A stretch of 64,000 bases of DNA from Nitrospira sp. (GCA_029194535.1 JARFXR010000002.1:372001-436000), one strand, 5' to 3'. Positions 27,036 through 36,353 are shown, numbered from the stretch's first letter. Numbers and translations: made by a program. The notes: generated by a model not told the origin, from the letters alone.

Positions 27036-29660
27036 CTATTCCTGCCTAATACCCTCCGCAATGCTCTGTCTCGCAGCCCATCGCGCCGGAAGGTAACCCG
27101 CAATCCATGCCGCGGCCACTCCTATGGTTACCGCTTGTAAAGGTACCTCGATCGGCACGATCATGCGAATCGTCCAACCGAAGGACTGTTTGTTGATCAC
27201 GGTGACGAGAATCCAGGCCAAGCCAAGCCCTCCCATCACACCCAACACCGCGCCGATCACACCAAGATAGACCGCTTCCCACAGGACCAATCGTTCGACT
27301 TGCTTCCGACTCGCCCCGATCGCCTGCAGCGTGGCAAGTTCACGCCGTCGCTCCAGGACGGCGGTCACCAGCGTGTTCACGATACCGAGCACCGCCACCA
27401 GGACCGCGATCAGCTCCAGCACATAGGTCAGGACGAATGTGCGGTCGAAGATGTCGAGGATTTCCTCCCGCAGCTCCTTGTTCTTGATCACCATCGGCGG
27501 CAAGGCGCCATCCTGTCGTCCGGCAAAGGTCCGGACCATCGCGGCCCGGACGGTCTCGCTATCGGCTCCGGGTTTGAGATAGACGGCGAACACCGTCACG
27601 GCGTGGTCGCGCCAGAGCCTCTGGTAGACGGCGCGGTCCATGACCATCTTGCCGCCGTCCGTGGCGTAATCGTAAAAGATCCCTTCCACCGGCACGCTCT
27701 GTGGCCCCTGCGGACTCTGAATACTCACGCGGCCGCCCGCTTGCACTCCCAGTCGGTTGGCCAGCACTTCAGAGATAAGAACTCCTCCCGATTCGGCAGC
27801 CCGGGTCAGTGCGGCCGTCGAATCGCCCCGCACGAGAAGATAGCGACTCCGTTGGGCATGCAGCCGCATATCCCGTGACACCAGCATGGCAGGTCGGCCT
27901 TCGGCCTCCACCTGCACGTTCCGATAGGTGTCGACCGCCGCCACACCTTCGAAGGAAGCGAGATCTGAAACCAGCGAATCGGGAAGCGCACGGGCCGCAT
28001 GACCGACCTGTTGCCCTTGCAGCCAGCCGAACGGCGCCACAATCAAGTCGGCCATGACCGTTTCATTCACCCAGGTCTCCACGGTTTCGCGAAAGCTGCG
28101 AACCATAACCACGACCCCGATCATGATGGCAAGTCCGACCATCAAGGCCGAAACGGTCACCGCATTGCGGCCCGGATGTCGCGCGGCATGCTCAGCAGCC
28201 ATCCGACGCAGCCCGCCCTCCAGTGCGAGGGACGCATTGTCCTGGGAAACCCTGTCGCGTCCCAACGCCTGGATACAGACCGGCGACAGAGCCACCAGCG
28301 ATCCAAGAAGGCAGAGGGTTGCCAGATATCCGAACACGGGAAGACCGTTGATCGGTCCCGGCATCGACAGCACACCGGCACAGACCAGTAACAGCACGCT
28401 GACCGCCAGAAAGCGACGGCTCCGGACTCGCTGAGTCTCTTCGTAATCTCCCGGCGCCAGGGCACGAACCGCCACGGTTCGCGAGGCCTCCAGGCTCGGA
28501 GCCAACGCGCCCACCATCGCAACCATCGTCCCGAACACCGTGCCGTTCAGCATGGCCATGCCGGTTTGCGCGTCCAACCAGGACGTCGGATCCCCCGTCC
28601 CGAGCGGAACGTAGAGGTCTGAGATGGTGCGGCTAACCAGCGCCATGAGCGCCCGTGACACCCAGACACCGCCGATCCCTCCCAGCATGCCGCCAATGAA
28701 ACCCAGCATCCCTCCTTCAAGAAGAAACAGCAGCGCGATCCGGCGTTCCGGCATTCCAAGGGCGCGATAGATGCCGATCTCGCGCCGCCGCTGGGTCACG
28801 GCGAAGGCCATCGTGTTGTAAATGAGGAACGTTCCGACGAGGAGCCCGACCCAGCTCAATACCGTCAAATTGAGCTGGAACGAGCGCACCATATTCTCCA
28901 CCTGTTGCGACCGTTGGGCGGGCCGTTGTACGACAAGGTGCGGCGGAAGGACGGCACGGACGGAGGCCGCGACGTCATCCACATTCCATCCCGCCTCCGT
29001 GACGATATCGATCCGATCCAACCGGCCGATCGCGGCGAAGTTCACTTGCGCCGCGGCGATGTCCATGGCAGCCGATCGGTCCCAGAGCGATCGAGAACCC
29101 TCCGTCCCTTGAATCAGTCCTGCCACCCTCAGGCGGAGGTTGCCTCCGCCGCCTTGCACGTCCAAGAGACTGCCGACATGGAGTTTCCATGAATCGGCCA
29201 GCGATCGACCGAGATAGACGGCATCGGCCGAGACGACATCCTCGAGCGTCCGTTCTCGATGTTCCTGAGTGACCAGGAATCTTTCGCTTGGGGAACCCAA
29301 CTCGGCTAAGAGGTCGATGCCGAAGATCTGCAGCACCTCGCCTCGGTGCTCTCCGGTTTGCACCACAACGCCCTGCTCCAGAAACGGAGCGGCGCTCTCC
29401 ACCCCAGGAACATGGCGTACGGACCTGATCACTGTCTCGTCCACTCCAAGGTCGTGACCGATGACTTCCAGCGTTGCCGCTCCGGAGACGGCTCGGACCG
29501 ATCGATCGAAGGATTGAAGCACTCGCACGTTGGCCGTGCCGATCGACACGGACGCCATCACGCCGAGTGCGACCCCGACGACGCTGAGCACGTTTCGGAC
29601 CGGCCGTTCGCGAAAATGGGCCAGAATCAGCGATGCAGGCACTGACCAACGGACTGGCAT
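27036..29660 (-). CDS. ABC transporter permease with two FtsX/MacB domains
   Basis: The 874-residue protein begins with a membrane helix (RNVLSVVGVALGVMASVSIG) and a periplasmic MacB-like region. Three helices follow at about 275-405 with the FtsX-type RRREIGIYRALGMPERRI, then a second half repeating the plan and ending with a helix cluster that includes ERRRELATLQAIGASRKQVE. Such proteins pair with a LolD-type ATPase to move lipids or lipoproteins or to power envelope remodelling. No ATPase is adjacent; the orphan LolD-like ATPase at 31126-31827 is the likely partner. Substrate unknown. Confidence 0.88.
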   Translation of the reverse strand: MPVRWSVPASLILAHFRERPVRNVLSVVGVALGVMASVSIGTANVRVLQSFDRSVRAVSGAATLEVIGHDLGVDETVIRSVRHVPGVESAAPFLEQGVVVQTGEHRGEVLQIFGIDLLAELGSPSERFLVTQEHRERTLEDVVSADAVYLGRSLADSWKLHVGSLLDVQGGGGNLRLRVAGLIQGTEGSRSLWDRSAAMDIAAAQVNFAAIGRLDRIDIVTEAGWNVDDVAASVRAVLPPHLVVQRPAQRSQQVENMVRSFQLNLTVLSWVGLLVGTFLIYNTMAFAVTQRRREIGIYRALGMPERRIALLFLLEGGMLGFIGGMLGGIGGVWVSRALMALVSRTISDLYVPLGTGDPTSWLDAQTGMAMLNGTVFGTMVAMVGALAPSLEASRTVAVRALAPGDYEETQRVRSRRFLAVSVLLLVCAGVLSMPGPINGLPVFGYLATLCLLGSLVALSPVCIQALGRDRVSQDNASLALEGGLRRMAAEHAARHPGRNAVTVSALMVGLAIMIGVVVMVRSFRETVETWVNETVMADLIVAPFGWLQGQQVGHAARALPDSLVSDLASFEGVAAVDTYRNVQVEAEGRPAMLVSRDMRLHAQRSRYLLVRGDSTAALTRAAESGGVLISEVLANRLGVQAGGRVSIQSPQGPQSVPVEGIFYDYATDGGKMVMDRAVYQRLWRDHAVTVFAVYLKPGADSETVRAAMVRTFAGRQDGALPPMVIKNKELREEILDIFDRTFVLTYVLELIAVLVAVLGIVNTLVTAVLERRRELATLQAIGASRKQVERLVLWEAVYLGVIGAVLGVMGGLGLAWILVTVINKQSFGWTIRMIVPIEVPLQAVTIGVAAAWIAGYLPARWAARQSIAEGIRQE

Positions 29661-29765
29661 TCCAGCCGACTCCTCGTCGCTGAGGTGAGCAACCGATGAC
29701 TCTCGATACGCTGCGGATCAGACCACAGGAGGACGGGCCTGCAGGTGCGGGATTTAGTAGTTTCG

Positions 29766-29794
29766 TTTACAGGGTTTCCCGCCTTTGTTAGACT
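29766..29794 (+). promoter_or_regulatory. promoter candidate for the LuxR-type gene
   Basis: TTTACA (29766-29771) and TAGACT (29789-29794) are separated by 17 bases. Transcription would begin near 29801, about 30 bases before the ATG at 29832. Confidence 0.45.
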
Positions 29795-29831
29795 CGCTTC
29801 AACACATCACGAGATCGAAGGTGAGAGCCGC

Positions 29832-30095
29832 ATGAAAAGTGTGTTGCGTCGTAAAGTCGAGCCGGTCGCAGAAGAGATCGATCTCGGAATGCTCACTCCG
29901 CGTCAGCGGGACATACTTCGGCTGGTTTCCGTCGGTCATACCAATCGTGAAATCGCCTCCGTGCTGCGGATCAGCGTCCGCACCGTCGAAGTTCACCGAT
30001 TCAATCTGATGCGCCGCCTGAACGTCAGAAACGTCGCCCAACTTCTCAGACGAGCGCTCCAACTCGGCTTGCTCTCCAAGTCGTTCGGCAAATAA
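29832..30095 (+). CDS. small LuxR-type DNA-binding regulator
   Basis: From the ATG at 29832 the product is 87 residues, consisting almost only of a LuxR/GerE helix-turn-helix (LTPRQRDILRLVSVGHTNRE, then IASVLRISVRTVEVHRFNLM). There is no receiver or sensor domain, so it resembles stand-alone GerE-type regulators. It is encoded between two minus-strand transport/pyrimidine genes and faces away from the permease. Targets unknown. Confidence 0.8.
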   Translation: MKSVLRRKVEPVAEEIDLGMLTPRQRDILRLVSVGHTNREIASVLRISVRTVEVHRFNLMRRLNVRNVAQLLRRALQLGLLSKSFGK

Positions 30096-30194
30096 CGTCA
30101 CACAGGCATCCTCCTCCTGAACTCTTCCGGCGCTCAGCTACGTGACCCAGAACCGTCCCGTGACGAACCCGGCAATACGGGGCCGAACTTCCTT

Positions 30195-31121
30195 TCAAAG
30201 TTCCTTGAGTCTTCCGCGGCACTCCGCTATCGACTGATAGCCCTTATCGCGAAGGGCGGCCGCGAGTTCCTTCTCCAAGCGTGCGAACACGTCGATGCCT
30301 TCATCGACCAACACGGTGCCGACTTGCACGGCCGAGGCGCCGCAGAGCAGGTGCTCGAACGCATCCCTCCCGTTCATGATGCCGCCCGTGCCGATGATCG
30401 GCATGCGTCCGTTGAAATGCTTCCAGAAGGCCCGGACGTTCGCCAGCGCAACCGGTTTGATAATGGCGCCGCCTAACCCTCCGAACCCGCCCTTCGGCTT
30501 GATGACGACGGTTTCGGTCTCGGCATCGACGACGAGCCCGTTCCCGACTGAATTGATGAGATTCAGAAAATCCACGCCGCAACGACCGATCACGTTTCCC
30601 ATCAGCATATGATGCGCCGGATCGAAATACGGGGGCAGTTTCACCCCCATCGGAACCGTCACAATCTTTCTCACGCGCTTCATCAAACGCTCGGACGCCT
30701 CGGCGTCGTAGCCGATCTGCGGTTTACCCGGGATATTCGGACAGGACAGATTCACTTCGATCAAATCCGGCCCGGCGGCATTGATGACCTCTGCGATGAT
30801 TGGGAAGTCGTCTTCGGCCAGACCTGCCACGCTGGCGATGACCGGCTTGCCGAACCGCTTCAAGTCCGGAATCAACTCGGCATAGGCGCGATAGCCGAGA
30901 TTGGGCAGCCCCATTGAATTGATCGAACCGCCCGGGAACCCGTAATACCGCGGCGACGGGTTGCCCTGGCGAGGCTCCACCGTCATAGATTTTGTGACGA
31001 TCGCCCCGGCGTGCGACCGTCCCAACGCCGACAATTCCTCCCGCGTCACGCATAACGCACCGGATGCGTTCATGAAGCAACCGGCAAACTTGATCCCCGC
31101 AATCGTCGTCGACAAATCCAT
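30195..31121 (-). CDS. pyrD: dihydroorotate dehydrogenase, class 1A-like
   Basis: This FMN enzyme oxidises dihydroorotate to orotate in pyrimidine synthesis. The 308-residue product has the class 1 active-site Cys127 in VNLSCPNIPGKPQIGYD, a string characteristic of the fumarate-linked class 1A subgroup. It also has the substrate-binding NSMGLPNLG and the C-terminal FMN phosphate site IGTGGIMNGRDA. Class 2 enzymes have Ser at the active site and a membrane-binding N-terminus, both absent. It starts four bases after the ABC ATPase gene, so the two share a transcript. Confidence 0.9.
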   Translation of the reverse strand: MDLSTTIAGIKFAGCFMNASGALCVTREELSALGRSHAGAIVTKSMTVEPRQGNPSPRYYGFPGGSINSMGLPNLGYRAYAELIPDLKRFGKPVIASVAGLAEDDFPIIAEVINAAGPDLIEVNLSCPNIPGKPQIGYDAEASERLMKRVRKIVTVPMGVKLPPYFDPAHHMLMGNVIGRCGVDFLNLINSVGNGLVVDAETETVVIKPKGGFGGLGGAIIKPVALANVRAFWKHFNGRMPIIGTGGIMNGRDAFEHLLCGASAVQVGTVLVDEGIDVFARLEKELAAALRDKGYQSIAECRGRLKEL

Positions 31122-31125
31122 CGAC

Positions 31126-31827
31126 CTACCGCCCCAAGAGAAGGAGGTTCGGCGCGGTCCGCTCGACCAGACGGCCGTCCCTCATGATCCACACATAGTC
31201 CGCCGCGCCCGCGGCCTCGCGACTGTGGGTCGCCAGAAGGACGGTCCGGCGATCCTGATCGGCCAGCGTCCTGAGGAGATCGACGACGGCCGCCCCCTGC
31301 TGCGAATCCAGATTGCCCGTCGGCTCATCAGCCATAACCAGCTTGGGGCCATGCACGACGGCTCGTGCAATGGCGATGCGCTGCTGCTCTCCTCCGGACA
31401 ATTCCCCGGGACGGTGGCGGCGACGATGGCTCATTCCGACGAGACTGAGCACCTCTTCAACACGCTTTCGCATCGTTCCGCCCCGCTCGCCTCTCAACAG
31501 CAGCGGAAAGGCCACGTTCTCTTCGGCGGACAGTCCAGGAATCAGATGAAATGCTTGGAAGACAATTCCAATCTCCTCCCGCCTGACCTTCGTCCAATCA
31601 TCGGATGAAAAACGTCCGGTCGCTCGCCCGTTCAGAATGATCTCCCCAAGCGTAGGGCAGTCCAGACCGGCAACCAGGTTGAGCAACGTGCTTTTACCGC
31701 ACCCGCTCGGTCCGATGAACGCGCAAAATTCTCCCGCCGCCACCTCCAAGCTGACCCGATTCACCCCGGTGATGGAGGTGGATCCGCGCTGATAGATCTT
31801 CGAAACCTGATCAAGCCTGAGCATCAT
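31126..31827 (-). CDS. LolD-like ABC transporter ATP-binding protein
   Basis: I used the ATG at 31827 (MMLRLDQVSKIYQRGSTSI), giving 233 residues. Walker A is GPSGCGKST, the ABC signature LSGGEQQRIAIARA and Walker [13 protein letters not shown], followed by the switch His in VLLATHSREA. The sequence is closest to the LolD/MacB/FtsE group, which works with FtsX-type permeases. Its own permease is not adjacent; the 874-residue permease downstream on the same strand is the obvious candidate. It precedes pyrD by four bases. Confidence 0.88.
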   Translation of the reverse strand: MMLRLDQVSKIYQRGSTSITGVNRVSLEVAAGEFCAFIGPSGCGKSTLLNLVAGLDCPTLGEIILNGRATGRFSSDDWTKVRREEIGIVFQAFHLIPGLSAEENVAFPLLLRGERGGTMRKRVEEVLSLVGMSHRRRHRPGELSGGEQQRIAIARAVVHGPKLVMADEPTGNLDSQQGAAVVDLLRTLADQDRRTVLLATHSREAAGAADYVWIMRDGRLVERTAPNLLLLGR

Positions 31828-31911
31828 GGGTATCGGATCACTTCCGTATAACACAACCATTTGAAGGGCAACAACTTGACAGGCGCCGTGTTTTTTTCTA
31901 GAAGAAACGGC

Positions 31912-32721
31912 ATGTTCCGAACCGGCTTCCTCAGCCTCTGCCGCCAGGCGGTGCGGTTCATCGTTCCGGTCGATTGCCTGACTTGCGGCGCACGTTTGCA
32001 GGGCGATCCCGTCCCGGAATTCTGTCGGCACTGTTGGGAGTTGATCGTACCATTGAAAGGGCCGAGCTGCGCTCTCTGTAACCAGCCCTTCGTCTCGCAG
32101 GCCGCCGTCTCATTCTCGCCGGATCATCACTGCCAAGACTGTCTGGATTACCGACCCGCCTTCACGAGGGCCTGGACGCTCTATCCCTACCTTCCTCCGC
32201 TGCGGGAAGCCATTTGCGCATTCAAGTATCGAGGGAAAGTCGGATTGGCCAAGCCCTTGGCGCGTCTGATGATCGACGCCCTACCCTCGGGTCTCGAGGT
32301 CGATCTCATTCTGCCGGTCCCCTTGCATCCGAGCCGGTTGCGAAGCCGGGAATTCAATCAATCCTTGCTCCTTGCGGACCAACTGGCACGGCATCTCAAT
32401 CTGCCGGTATCGATCGGCGGACTCACGCGGGTGCAGGCCACCGACCCTCAAACCACGTTGCCTCGGAATATGCGACTGAAGAATGTGCGGCGCGCGTTTT
32501 CGGTACCCAGGCCCCACATGGTCGCCGGTCGCCGAATCCTGCTGATCGACGATGTCTTTACGACCGGCGCGACGCTCCACGAATGTGCGGCAGTCCTGTC
32601 GGCGTCCGGAGCGCAATCCGTCCTCGCTCTGACGCTTGCCCGCACGATTGGTCCGTTGTTCGTTCCGGATCGCCGCTTCGTGGAGGAGCCGGCTCAACCT
32701 TTCTCGGTTCTGGGACTGTAG
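31912..32721 (+). CDS. comF: ComF-family phosphoribosyltransferase-like protein
   Basis: The product (269 residues from the ATG at 31912) has an N-terminal zinc-binding set (CLTCGARL, FCRHCWE, CALCNQPF, CQDCLDYRP) and a C-terminal PRTase fold with the PRPP loop ILLIDDVFTTGATLHEC. ComF proteins help bring single-stranded DNA into competent cells or recycle nucleobases. The conserved FKYRGKVGLAKPLARL and LPVPLHPSRLRSREFNQS segments are both intact. fmdB-type gene follows three bases later. Confidence 0.9.
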   Translation: MFRTGFLSLCRQAVRFIVPVDCLTCGARLQGDPVPEFCRHCWELIVPLKGPSCALCNQPFVSQAAVSFSPDHHCQDCLDYRPAFTRAWTLYPYLPPLREAICAFKYRGKVGLAKPLARLMIDALPSGLEVDLILPVPLHPSRLRSREFNQSLLLADQLARHLNLPVSIGGLTRVQATDPQTTLPRNMRLKNVRRAFSVPRPHMVAGRRILLIDDVFTTGATLHECAAVLSASGAQSVLALTLARTIGPLFVPDRRFVEEPAQPFSVLGL

Positions 32722-32724
32722 CAC

Positions 32725-33069
32725 ATGCCGTTGTACGAATATCTGTGCCTCGACTGCCGGCGTCGCACCACCGTGCTTCAACTGAGCATCACCAATCCTA
32801 GACCGGTCTCGTGCGATTCTTGCGGGAGCGCCAGGCTCTCGCGTCTGATGTCCCGTTTTGCGTCACCGAAATCCGAGGAGGCCAGGCTCGAATCCCTTGC
32901 GGACCCGAATACCTTAGGCGACCTTGACGAAAGCGACCCCGAGAGCATGCAGCGGTTCATGAAGAAGATGGGCGACGAAATGGGTGAGGATTTCGGAGAG
33001 GATCCGTCGGGTGCCCTGGAAGCTGCCGATGAATCCTCGCCGAATCTGGACGATATTGGCGGGCAATGA
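32725..33069 (+). CDS. FmdB-family zinc-ribbon protein
   Basis: The 114-residue product starts with the FmdB ribbon: MPLYEYLCLDC and, 20 residues on, CDSCGSARLSRLMSRFASPK, two CxxC pairs. The rest is acidic (ESDPESMQRFMKKMGDEMGE). FmdB proteins are small putative regulators, first seen in an amidase/formamidase locus; their role elsewhere is uncertain. It starts three bases after comF, so the two are co-transcribed. Confidence 0.85.
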   Translation: MPLYEYLCLDCRRRTTVLQLSITNPRPVSCDSCGSARLSRLMSRFASPKSEEARLESLADPNTLGDLDESDPESMQRFMKKMGDEMGEDFGEDPSGALEAADESSPNLDDIGGQ

Positions 33070-33176
33070 CCGTCATTGTCATATGTTTTCACTTGACACG
33101 CTCGCGACTCTCGCATACCCTGATGCCACACTAGAGGCGGTCTGCTCTATGGTTCCTTTTCCATCCTGGACGGTGA

Positions 33177-33374
33177 ATGGCTGGGAGTTCCAAGAGCGAG
33201 TTGATGACGGCGGAAGAGACCTGCCGATATCTCAAGATCACCCAGCGAACGCTCTATCGCTACCTCCAGAGCCGTCGGATTCCCGCCTTCAAGCTGGGCA
33301 ACCAGTGGCGATTCGTACGGTCCGATCTCGAACAGTGGATTCGGAGTCGAGTCAGAACGCCGTTCAACGACTAA
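33177..33374 (+). CDS. small excisionase/MerR-type helix-turn-helix protein
   Basis: The 65-residue product is a single winged-helix DNA-binding domain of the excisionase/BldC type. It carries LMTAEETCRYLKITQRTLYR, RRIPAFKLGNQWRFVRSDLE and a QWIRSR tail. Such proteins bind DNA as phage excisionases or as chromosomal regulators. In-frame starts at 33177 and 33204 are both possible. It precedes mraZ by 16 bases and is probably co-transcribed with it. Confidence 0.8.
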   Translation: MAGSSKSELMTAEETCRYLKITQRTLYRYLQSRRIPAFKLGNQWRFVRSDLEQWIRSRVRTPFND

Positions 33375-33390
33375 GCCCAAGGTGGCATTG

Positions 33391-33831
33391 ATGTTTGCCG
33401 GCGAGTACCTCTGTAAAGTCGACGAGAAGGGTCGGTTCATCGTCCCCTCGCCCATCCGGGAACAGGTTGAATCCGAGGGGCGCGCCGTCGTCTTTATGAA
33501 GGGCCCGGAGCAGTCGATCCTGATCTATTCCATTAAGGAATGGGAGAAGGTGCTTGAGCGGAGCAAGGCCACGCTCGATGAAGACCAGAGCCGGCTGTTC
33601 ATGCACTTCGTGGTTTCGGAAGCGGGAACCTCGGAGATCGACAAGACCGGTCGGATTCTGATCCCCGGTCGACTGAGAAAACTGGTTCCGCTCGACGAGG
33701 ACCAGGAGATCATCCTCGTCGGCCTGTACCACCGCATGGAAGTCTGGAACCCCAGCGAATGGCGAAGATACCTCAGCCGATCCGAAGACCGGTATGAACA
33801 AGACATGGCGAAGATTCTGAATCTCCTGTAG
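33391..33831 (+). CDS. mraZ: MraZ-type transcriptional regulator
   Basis: MraZ forms rings of AbrB-like folds and represses the division/cell-wall gene cluster. I chose the ATG at 33391 (MFAGEYLCKVDEKGRFIVPS) behind AAGGTGG; a GTG at 33382 adds three residues. Two AbrB-like halves are visible, the first with DEKGRFIVPSPIREQ and the second with DKTGRILIPGRLRKLVPL. Product 146 residues. It is not followed by mraW/ftsL or other dcw genes but by a RusA-like nuclease, so it may be a second or relocated copy. Confidence 0.85.
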   Translation: MFAGEYLCKVDEKGRFIVPSPIREQVESEGRAVVFMKGPEQSILIYSIKEWEKVLERSKATLDEDQSRLFMHFVVSEAGTSEIDKTGRILIPGRLRKLVPLDEDQEIILVGLYHRMEVWNPSEWRRYLSRSEDRYEQDMAKILNLL

Positions 33832-33938
33832 CCCTCCGCATGCCCATCGCCCGTCGCGCCACACCCCTCATCAGTTCTCGGCTCCCGGTTCGCGTGGTTT
33901 GCCGACGGCCGGCTACGAGACTCCTTGCAGGGACCCGC

Positions 33939-34415
33939 ATGGCTCCATCCGCGAAACTGCGCTTCGGAGTGATCTCCGCGGCAGCGTGCCGCGAGGCCGA
34001 CGGCGTGGCACTTGTGCTGCCTGTACCTCCCAGCGTGAACCATCAGTATGCCACCGTGCGTGGCCGTCGCCTCCTTTCCGCGGCAGGACGCACATACAAG
34101 GCCCAAGTCGGAGACCTTGTGCTGCTCATGCTCTCCAAGCGCTCCAACCGTGCGGCACTGCTGTCGCGGCTTCAATCGAATACGCTCGTTCTTTCGATAC
34201 GGTTTTACTTTAGGTCGCCGTTACGTCGTGACGTCGACGGCGGGTTGAAAATCGCTCAAGACGCGCTGTGCGAGGGGCTCGGCATCAACGACAACCGTAT
34301 CGTCGAAACTCATCTCTACAAAGACGTCGACAAGCTCAACCCGCGAATCGAGGTGTCGCTGACCGCCGCCGCACCGACCGGCAGCTCGCTCGATCCCGTC
34401 ACAAGCTACTCGTAG
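33939..34415 (+). CDS. rusA: RusA-family Holliday junction resolvase
   Basis: RusA cleaves Holliday junctions symmetrically and is usually prophage-borne. The catalytic acidic set is visible: Asp98 and Asp100 in RRDVDGGLKIAQDAL and Asp118 in GINDNRIVE, with the N-terminal LPVPPSVNHQY fold start. I used the ATG at 33939 with AGGGA upstream; an ATG at 33840 would add a basic low-complexity stretch. No phage genes surround it. The 3' end overlaps the convergent permease gene by ten bases. Confidence 0.8.
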   Translation: MAPSAKLRFGVISAAACREADGVALVLPVPPSVNHQYATVRGRRLLSAAGRTYKAQVGDLVLLMLSKRSNRAALLSRLQSNTLVLSIRFYFRSPLRRDVDGGLKIAQDALCEGLGINDNRIVETHLYKDVDKLNPRIEVSLTAAAPTGSSLDPVTSYS

Positions 34416-35641
34416 CGCAACGCGTCGATCGGATTCAAACGCGCGGCCTTGACGGCAGGATAGAGGCCGAAAAACAATCCGATGACGAGCGAAAACACAA
34501 ACGCGACCCCTATCACGGACCCGGACACGATGGTCGGCCATCCGGCGATCACCGTAGTCAATTTCGCCCCCGTCACCCCGAACACGATCCCCAGCGCGCC
34601 GCCGAGCAGGCTCAACGTCATGGCTTCGATCAAGAACTGCCCGACGATGTGGCGCCGTGTGGCGCCGACCGCCATGCGCACGCCGATTTCCCTGGTTCGT
34701 TCGGTCACCGAAACCAGTAGGATGTTCATGATGCCGATCCCTCCGACCAGAAGGGAAACGGACGCGATGGCGAACAACATCACCGTCAGCGTTTGGCTCG
34801 TCCCCTGTTGGACCTTTCCAATGTCCACCTGCGTGCGGATCGTGAAATCGTCGGCCTGTTCGCCCTGTATGCGATGGCGCATGCGGATGACTTCACGAAT
34901 CTCTTCGACCGCCTCCGGAAGATCATCGACCCGCTCGGTGGACGCGAAGATTCCTCCCACCGAGCCCAGAAACAGCGTGCCGAACACCTTCCGCTCCGCC
35001 GTCGTGAACGGGATGAAGATCACATCGTCTTGATCCGAACCCTGGGCAGATTGTCCCTTCGACGCAAGCACGCCGATCACCCGAAACGGCACGTTCTTGA
35101 TGCGGATGACGGCGCCGACCGGCTCCTCTCCCGGATCAAAGAGATTTTCCGCCACCGTCCGCCCGATCAGCGCCACCCGAGCCGCGCTGTCGAGGTCGGC
35201 CTGCGTAAACGGCCCGCCGCTGGTAAACGACCAGTCTCTGATGGTCAGATAGCTCGGGGACACGCCGTTGATGGAGCCGTTCCAATTCCGGTTGCCGTTG
35301 ACGATCTGCATCACGTCCCGTTTGGCCCACGCCGTATCCGACAGCAACGGGATTTTCTTCTTGAGATCCAGGGCATCCGCCACCGTCAGGGTGACGGCAC
35401 CCCCTTGGCTTCCCCTCACACCGCTAACCGTCGTAACCCCGGGCCAGATGATGATGACGTTCGTGCCCATCGTGGCGATCTGTCTCTGGACCGCACGCCG
35501 GGCTCCATCCCCGATGCTGACCATGGCGATGACCGCCCCCACTCCGATCACGATTCCCAGCATGGTCAAGGCCGTCCGCAGGCGATTTCGCCTCAGGACT
35601 CTCAGCGCCGTCAGAATCGTTAACCAGATGAATGCCGACAT
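34406..35641 (-). CDS. macB: MacB-type ABC transporter permease
   Basis: Product 411 residues from the ATG at 35641. One membrane helix near the N-terminus (LTMLGIVIGVGAVIAMVSIG) is followed by a large periplasmic domain and three C-terminal helices with TERTREIGVRMAVGATRRHI. Unlike E. coli MacB, the ATPase is a separate protein encoded one base upstream. With the adaptor at 36410-37663 it forms a MacAB-type efflux machine for macrolides, siderophores or peptides; the substrate here is unknown. Confidence 0.9.
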   Translation of the reverse strand: MSAFIWLTILTALRVLRRNRLRTALTMLGIVIGVGAVIAMVSIGDGARRAVQRQIATMGTNVIIIWPGVTTVSGVRGSQGGAVTLTVADALDLKKKIPLLSDTAWAKRDVMQIVNGNRNWNGSINGVSPSYLTIRDWSFTSGGPFTQADLDSAARVALIGRTVAENLFDPGEEPVGAVIRIKNVPFRVIGVLASKGQSAQGSDQDDVIFIPFTTAERKVFGTLFLGSVGGIFASTERVDDLPEAVEEIREVIRMRHRIQGEQADDFTIRTQVDIGKVQQGTSQTLTVMLFAIASVSLLVGGIGIMNILLVSVTERTREIGVRMAVGATRRHIVGQFLIEAMTLSLLGGALGIVFGVTGAKLTTVIAGWPTIVSGSVIGVAFVFSLVIGLFFGLYPAVKAARLNPIDALRYE

Positions 35642-35642
35642 G

Positions 35643-36353
35643 CTAAAGCCCCATGATCGGCGCCTGCGTTCGCCTCGTTCGGTCACTCACGACCCGGCCG
35701 TCCGTCATGACGATCTCCCGAGACGCATGAGCCGCGATGTCCGGTTCATGGGTCACCACGACGACCGTCATGCCCTCGCGATTGAGCCCCTGCAGAATCG
35801 CCATGATCTCCTCGCTGGATTGGGTGTCGAGGTTGCCCGTCGGCTCATCGGCCAGCAGAAGGGCCGGTGACGTCACCAGCGCCCGCGCGATGGCGACCCG
35901 CTGCTGTTGGCCACCGGAGAGTTGAGTCGGAAAGTGGTGCTCCCGCCCGCTTAACCCGACCCGCCGAAGCGCTTCCGCAGCCTGTCGGCGCTGCTCCTTG
36001 AGCGGGAGTCCTCGATAAAACAACGGCAGCTGAGCGTTTTCCAGGGAACTGGTTCTCGGTATAAGATTGAAACTTTGGAAGACGAATCCGATCTGTCGGT
36101 TGCGGATCTCAGCCAACCGGTCCTGACGCAGGTGTGCGACTTCGGCGCCGTCGAACGCATAACTGCCGTTCGTCGGCTGATCGAGGCAACCCAGAATGTT
36201 CATGAGCGTGGACTTACCCGATCCGGACGAGCCCATGACGGCGACGAATTCGCCGCGCTCGATCGTGAGGTCCACGCCACGAAGCGCCTCGACCTGGACC
36301 TCGCCGACCCGGTACACCTTCCAGATGTCGCGGCAGGTGATCAGTGGAGTCAT
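35643..36353 (-). CDS. MacB-type ABC transporter ATP-binding protein
   Basis: The ATG at 36353 gives a 236-residue ATPase beginning [20 protein letters not shown]. Walker A is GSSGSGKST, the signature [15 protein letters not shown] and Walker [12 protein letters not shown], then [10 protein letters not shown] with the switch His. It is closest to the MacB/LolD group. The stop lies one base before the permease start, and the adaptor gene precedes it by 57 bases, so the three form one operon transcribed right to left. Confidence 0.92.
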   Translation of the reverse strand: MTPLITCRDIWKVYRVGEVQVEALRGVDLTIERGEFVAVMGSSGSGKSTLMNILGCLDQPTNGSYAFDGAEVAHLRQDRLAEIRNRQIGFVFQSFNLIPRTSSLENAQLPLFYRGLPLKEQRRQAAEALRRVGLSGREHHFPTQLSGGQQQRVAIARALVTSPALLLADEPTGNLDTQSSEEIMAILQGLNREGMTVVVVTHEPDIAAHASREIVMTDGRVVSDRTRRTQAPIMGL

